64,000 bases of DNA from Pseudisothecium myosuroides (lineage: Eukaryota; Streptophyta; Bryopsida; Hypnales; Lembophyllaceae), in contig OX637288.1 of the NCBI GenBank assembly GCA_951799445.1, positions 27,073,288 through 27,137,287 of the forward strand, in the 5' to 3' direction. Positions 59,478-64,000 of this stretch are shown here, piece by piece; the stretch's first letter is position 1, and the number at the start of each line of letters is the position of its first letter. The translations under genes were made by a program, and so were the position numbers. The notes under the pieces were generated by a model. It ran no database searches. It had not been told where the DNA came from and worked only from the letters and a program-made list of their open reading frames with translations.

Positions 59478-60402
59478 TTAACCCCTAAAGGACCAAGCTC
59501 TTTTTTTCTGCCAAAAAACACTCAAAACTGCCATTTCTATAGTAAAGAGTTAAAAAAATTAAAAACTTTTTTTTTGAGCATCTAACTATAGGATCTTATA
59601 CCTAACTAGTATGACAATGTGTGGGAAAATTTTCAGAATTTTTGACTGCACAGATTGCAAGATATTCGCGTTTAAAGTGGAAAAAACAAGTTTTTCAGCA
59701 CTCTCCGGGACTAGATTTTTTGACTTTGAACATTTTTAACTTAAATTTTTTGCACTACATAGTTTTGAGCTTTAAATCATTATAATGGAGAATTGAGTTG
59801 AGAGTCTAAGAAAAAAAAATTCAAAAAAACTTAATTATCATTTTTTTAAAATTGTTAAGTTGAAGTAGGTACAAGATAGAGGGAAAATCTAAAATATTCA
59901 TATACTTTAGATGGAATTAAAATGCACTAATCTCAATGGTGAAATTGTTCTAGAAAGTAAACTAAACCATGTAAACATAAAATATTGGAAAAATTTGAAA
60001 AATTGCATTCAGAATTGCATCCTACAAGTTATTTTTTTCAAGAAGATGCTCTAACTGCCCGAAAAACAAGAATGTCCATAACTTTCTCATAACAAATCCA
60101 AATGAAATGAATTAAAGCTTTTCACATAGACAAAAATATAATCTATGAGAAAAATATTTTTAAAAAAAATTAAAATTATTGCAAATTTTTTTTTGTTACC
60201 CCTTGTCCCCTGTTTTGAGCTTATTTGGTTATAACTCTTATTCCCGGGCATCGATTGTGAAAAAAATTACATTCTTAGAAAGCTAATCATCTTTTCTATC
60301 TTCCAAAAAAATTCAAAAAATTAGGACAAAATTTCAGCCCGTAGGTACCTGCCCGAAATCCCATTTGTCTGTTGAACAGACACTTGATTCTTTAGGGGTT
60401 AA
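59478..60402 (-). mobile_element. complete TTAA-family subfamily I element, inverted (917 bp)
   Basis: TTAA at 59478-59481 and 60399-60402. Left end CCCCTAAAGGACC, right end ATTCTTTAGGGG. The palindrome end is on the right: TGTCTGTT-G-AACAGACA at 60366-60382. The interior is the reverse of the reference copy at 18811-19755. Confidence 0.8.
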
Positions 60403-61328
60403 CCCCTAACGGACCAAGGCATTTTCTAGCTTCAAAACTACTGAAAATTGCCATTTTTGCTACAATCACTTCCTAAACCAATTTTTTTTTTTTAGAATCT
60501 AACCTTAGGATCTTGTACTTCACTTATGTTAGACCATATGGTAAAATATTCATGAAGTTTGACAGTACGAATTGGAAGATATTAGCATTTGAAGTTGGAA
60601 AAAGAAGTTTTTTTGAACTACTTTTTACAATTTCAAATGACTTTGACGGCCATTTGTAGATTTTTTTTGCACTACACACCACAAAGTTATTTTTTTTTAT
60701 GTTGAACATTTGAGTTGAGAGTCAGTAATTTTTATTTTCAGAATGTTAAAATTTGATATTCACAATTTTACATATAAAAAAATTGTTAAGTAGAAGTAGG
60801 TCCAAAATTAAATGAAACACCAAATCATTAAGTATAGCTTTTAAGTGGAATTAAAACACAATAAATCCAATGGTGGGATTGTTCTTGCATACAAACTTAG
60901 CCTTGTCAAAATTTTTTTTGAAAAAACTAGAAAATTGCATTAAAAAAAAATTCTATATGATTGTTTTTTTAAGATGCTGAGATTGCCCGAAAAACAAGAT
61001 TGTCCATAACTTTCTCATTCTTAATCTAAATGTAGAATCAATTAAAGCTTCAAGTGTATTAAAAAACATAATCTTTGAAAAATAATTTTTTTTAAAAGCC
61101 AAATTTTCAAAGTTTTCTTTTTCTATCAAGCAAATTGCTTTTTTGACTTCGGATGGTATAACTTTTCCTCCCAGACACCGAAAGAAAAAAATATATATTT
61201 TTAAAAAGCTAATGTGATTTCCTATTTTCAAAAATAGTTTCAAAAAATCGGATCAAAATTATAGGTTGCACGAGCTTGCCCGAAATCCCAAGTGTCCCCG
61301 GAGGAGACTTTGGTCCTTCACGGGTTAA
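60399..61328 (-). mobile_element. TTAA-family subfamily I element abutting the previous one (922 bp)
   Basis: It shares TTAA 60399-60402 and ends at TTAA 61325-61328. Left end CCCCTAACGGACC, right end GGTCCTTCACGGG. Palindrome remnant GTCCCCGGAGGAGAC near 61294. Same orientation as its neighbour but clearly more diverged. Confidence 0.75.
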
Positions 61329-61904
61329 CAAGCCTAAGGTAGAAGTACCTATTTTCGATAACTTAAGGGATTTCACAACAAGTGATGAGCAGTTTAAGGC
61401 GTAGAAAAATTTTCCCATGTAGAAAGATAAGAAATATGGGGATTCCCAAATTTTTGTAATTTTATTTGCAAAATTGAAATTACTGTGAATTTTGGGAGTC
61501 AAAAAGTGGTTCGGACCAATAGCCAATGTCTAGAATCATCTAATTTGGATGATCTAAAAAATTGCTTTTCCGCTCTCTATTTCCAACTTTCTTCTTCACT
61601 ACTTTGGACATGTGTCATAACCTTATTAGTTCCAACCTTGAAAAAACACATTCCAAGCTTTTCAACCTTGGTTGGAAATAGTGCCCCCTATAGGTTGGCT
61701 ATGGTCCTGATCGACTATGGGTTGATTGGGTTTGCCTACCTTAGTATGCCTTGTACCATTGCCACAACCAAAATAAAAGTAGAAATAATTTTCTAATTTT
61801 TGTAATTCATAAATAACCAAAAAATTCAAAAGTTTTACACCATGAATCGGAACTCCACGAAACAAAGTCCTTTGCTTGAAGGCCGGTTCTTCGCGCCCAT
61901 TCTA
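61329..61904 (+). other. upstream flank of the 62.7-kb gene, partly private
   Basis: 61780-61890 matches, inverted, 15300-15420 and 44380-44480 (AAAACTTTTGAATTTTTT..TTATGAATTACAAAAAT). 61329-61760 has no counterpart in the other blocks, and its 103-codon frame (61485-61796) runs into the conserved flank, so it is not called as a gene. Confidence 0.35.
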
Positions 61905-62074
61905 CGACCGGAATTAACTGAAGCGATCCTTCGCAAACTGAACGGAGGCTGGTGCAGCCCTGCAGCCGCATATTCCGGTCCTCGCGCAGCTCGCATCGAC
62001 ACGTCACAACTCCATCCCACTCACTGCCAGGAAAGCGCTGACTGGCTTCTCCGCTGGTCAATGAACCAAACGGG

Positions 62075-62081
62075 TATAAAT
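62075..62081 (+). promoter_or_regulatory. TATA box of gene 62748-63263
   Basis: CGGGTATAAATTC, identical in context to the other copies, about 670 bases before the ATG. Confidence 0.65.
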
Positions 62082-62203
62082 TCTCGCATCCGGAGTCTTT
62101 CTTCTCCATCTTTCTTCTCCCTCTCCGCCTGGCCCCGACCTAGTGCTCTAGATTTCTGTCTTCAGCGATCCTAGCTTGGAGCGCCATTCTTCTGACGTTG
62201 TAC

Positions 62204-62716
62204 GTAAGCAACTCTTGCAATTGGCCTGAGGGACTCTGACTTCTAGCCTGTAGCTACGTAGCCTGTAGCCTTCAATTTCGTTTCGCCAATTCTGGCTTGC
62301 AAGGGTCACATTTCGATCAGTCAGCGCGCATAACTGCAGTTTGTTTGTTTGCAAGTATATAGTTCGATAATTTACAGTCCCTTTCTGATTCTTCTCGTAA
62401 GGCATTGCAATTGATCGATTCCACATGCATGCAGTTACTGACTAACGAATTCTTCTCGACTGCAGAGACTCTCACGTAGTAGATAGCTTGTACGTGCTTG
62501 TATATGACTATTCAATTGACTGTGCTACACAAGTTCTCACTGAATTGTCTTGTTGTAGCGTGCAAATCAGGCTCCTAGTTTAATTACTTTTCGAGTGGCC
62601 AAATTGAGTTGTGATTTTTCATTCGGGCGTTAATTCGCTAGGTACGTCTGCAGGCTACTCGCGACACGGTTTTATACTTACTGGAGTGGGTGATACATCT
62701 TCCTCTTGCGACGCAG
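62204..62716 (+). other. probable 5'-UTR intron of gene 62748-63263
   Basis: Donor GTAC-GTAAGC, acceptor CTTGCGACGCAG; 513 bases. Conserved in all copies. Confidence 0.55.
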
Positions 62717-62747
62717 GTCACATCCGATTACTTTACTTTGACGTACG

Positions 62748-63263
62748 ATGGCAAGATCCGGGGCCGCCGCTTTGGCCGTCGTCCTGGTGGTGATGACGGC
62801 TCTTGTGCAGGGCTCGATGGCCGCGAAGTACGTGGTGGGAGATGATCAGCACTGGCAGCTGAACGACGACGCCAATTTCTACCAGAATTGGGAGCACAGC
62901 CACGCCCCCTACTACACCACCGACTCTCTCGGTACACCAAATGAACCCTAATTAACCCAAACCACTAACCTTGCTAGTACGTAATTCCAGTAAGACGATT
63001 GGGATCTGAGCAATGGTGGTGGATGGTTTTGTGCAGAGTTTCAATGGATCGCCACAGACAGCGTGCTGCAGGTGGATTTCGCCGCCTTCACGGCTTGCAA
63101 CACGGCTGCCCCAATCAAGACCTGGTTGGCGGATCCCAACGGAGCAATAACGACCATGCTGTTCCCACTGCGTGACTACCCGGTCCACACTGTGTACTTC
63201 ATCAGCGGCGATGCCGGTCATTGCCTTGCTGGCCAGAAGTTCTCCATCGACGTTTTCCAATGA
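62748..63263 (+). CDS. secreted phytocyanin-like protein, type A, second copy
   Basis: Exon 1 is 62748-62931 and exon 2 is 63037-63263. The 105-bp phase-1 intron has the same ends and length as in 13854-14369. The 136-aa product is nearly identical to that paralogue; differences include AAALAV for ATALAV, a VVMTAL core in the signal peptide, Gln34 for Leu in GDDQHW, Thr90 for Ala and Ile117 for Met. Cys82, His123, Cys124 and Gln128 are kept; Asp69 and Ser118 replace copper ligands. The domain is a single compact cupredoxin fold without an anchor or proline-rich tail. It is probably a live gene. A type B partner, if any, would lie past the right edge of the window. Confidence 0.88.
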
Positions 63264-63512
63264 TCAATCGAGTGCCTCAGTTGCAATGTCAAGCAGTGGA
63301 ATCAGAGGAGTTTGGATCGCTTGGACGACGGTGTTGTGTTCGAGGTTCGTAGCTAGTACGTAGCTGCAGTTTCGATCCAACGTGCAGAATACTTACTGTA
63401 GTAGTAATAATGGCGCCCTGGCGCCCGAGTAGTTTCACTGGTTTAGTTCCTGATATGTGGAAACTGGAATGATTACCTTCAGTTGTTGACTTGTTAATTG
63501 TGTGTGCACTCT

Positions 63513-63518
63513 AATAAA
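63513..63518 (+). terminator. polyadenylation signal of gene 62748-63263
   Basis: AATAAA, 250 bases after the stop, conserved in the type A copies. Confidence 0.5.
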
Positions 63519-64000
63519 ATTTTCATTCTGAAGGATTTGCAAGCCATGCTCACTCTGGCCAACAATGTGAGGCATGCAATTTCAGTTGAGTTGCTCGCAA
63601 AGCAAGTTAGAATAAGCAGAGCTCTAGTCTCTAAGAAGAAAAATTAAGTATTCGTGACGGCTGACGCCATCCCAAGGTAGGCTCCTTGGGGTGGATTAGT
63701 TACACCAAACCAGTGCAAGGGTCCTTAACGTCGATTCCTTGAGATTGGCGATATTCTATTCTTTGGTGCGGCATGAAACCCAAACCTATACCTTTGTAAA
63801 GATGTCTTGTCACAATTTTTTGGTTTGTGGAATTTCGCCAATATACCGAAATTCAAGTGCCATTTGAATTCTGATAGCCGTGATTGCAACTAGCTGGCCG
63901 GGATCTTGGGAAACAGTCAATCGTGCCTTTAAAAAATACCAGCGGTCCCTTGCTCTTGTATTGTTGTAATCCAGCCCTTAGCTAGCTTTGGGCATGCATT
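63519..64000. other. downstream flank, homology ends near 63710
   Basis: 63519-63705 matches the inverse of 13320-13560 and the plus strand at 41521-41690, up to CCAAGGTAGGCTCCTTGGGGTGG. After that the text is not found elsewhere in the window and no gene is visible. Confidence 0.4.

Noticed and set aside
18807..61328. CCCTAAA / TTTAGGG strings as interstitial plant telomere repeats
   Set aside because: Each occurrence is a single heptamer at the end of a TTAA-flanked element, never a tandem run. It is part of the terminal inverted repeat.
61485..61796. 103-codon plus-strand frame upstream of the 62.7-kb gene
   Set aside because: It runs from private sequence into the conserved noncoding flank and has no motif.
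1..64000. LTR retrotransposons, tRNA or rRNA genes, CRISPR arrays, microbial operons
   Set aside because: I found no paired LTRs with TG..CA ends, no pol motifs, no tRNA A/B boxes in a cloverleaf context, and no regularly spaced direct repeats with unique spacers.

Overview
The window is nuclear DNA of a land plant: plant-type phytocyanin genes split by spliceosomal introns, TATA boxes, AATAAA signals, and many plant-style transposon families in AT-rich DNA. A seedless plant (bryophyte, lycophyte or fern) is my guess, but nothing in the sequence fixes the lineage. There are no bacterial operons, rRNA or tRNA genes, CRISPR arrays or intact transposase genes. Most open reading frames here are chance frames in repeats.

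The only convincing protein genes are four small secreted phytocyanin-like proteins (135-136 aa), in two types. Type B genes are at 11041-11647 (+) and 42787-43389 (-). Type A genes are at 13854-14369 (-) and 62748-63263 (+). A fifth, type A, survives only as an exon-2 tail at 41179-41271. Every full copy has the same architecture: TATA box, a leader with a probable 5'-UTR intron of about 0.5 kb, a signal peptide, one phase-1 coding intron, and a 3' AATAAA. All have lost the copper-binding Cys and the first His, as in early-nodulin-like proteins, but keep the disulfide cysteines. The genes sit in a duplicated block. Copy 1 (about 5.9-17.2 kb) is a convergent B/A pair whose upstream flanks form long inverted arms. 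Copy 2 (about 37.6-45.2 kb) is the same pair inverted as a whole and damaged. Copy 3 (about 54.4-63.7 kb) shows only the type A gene.

The rest is layered mobile DNA. The dominant component is a non-autonomous family flanked by TTAA with terminal repeats beginning CCCCTAAAGGACC. About 17 full, nested or partial copies, roughly 15 kb by adding my intervals, lie at 5.9, 17.2, 18.8, 21.7-25.0, 25.0, 28.6, 33.2, 37.3, 38.5-40.4, 48.8, 53.4, 54.4, 56.5 and 58.4-61.3 kb. Empty sites within the window show that it duplicates TTAA, as piggyBac and Kolobok transposons do. Other elements are a TTA-flanked PIF/Harbinger-like insertion (37.7-41.0 kb), a CACTA-type MITE (49.9 kb), pogo-like TA-flanked MITEs (26.7 and 29.3 kb), a 9-bp-TSD Mutator-like element (6.8 kb), a 1.08-kb near-perfect hairpin (36.0-37.1 kb), a family with GGGTGATTGC ends, and short satellite arrays.

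The first 3.7 kb differs in composition (higher GC) and holds a degenerate transposase-like frame on the minus strand (1755-2597) plus an imperfect tandem repeat. About 46.3-47.9 kb and 51.0-53.3 kb contain no gene or repeat that I can name.
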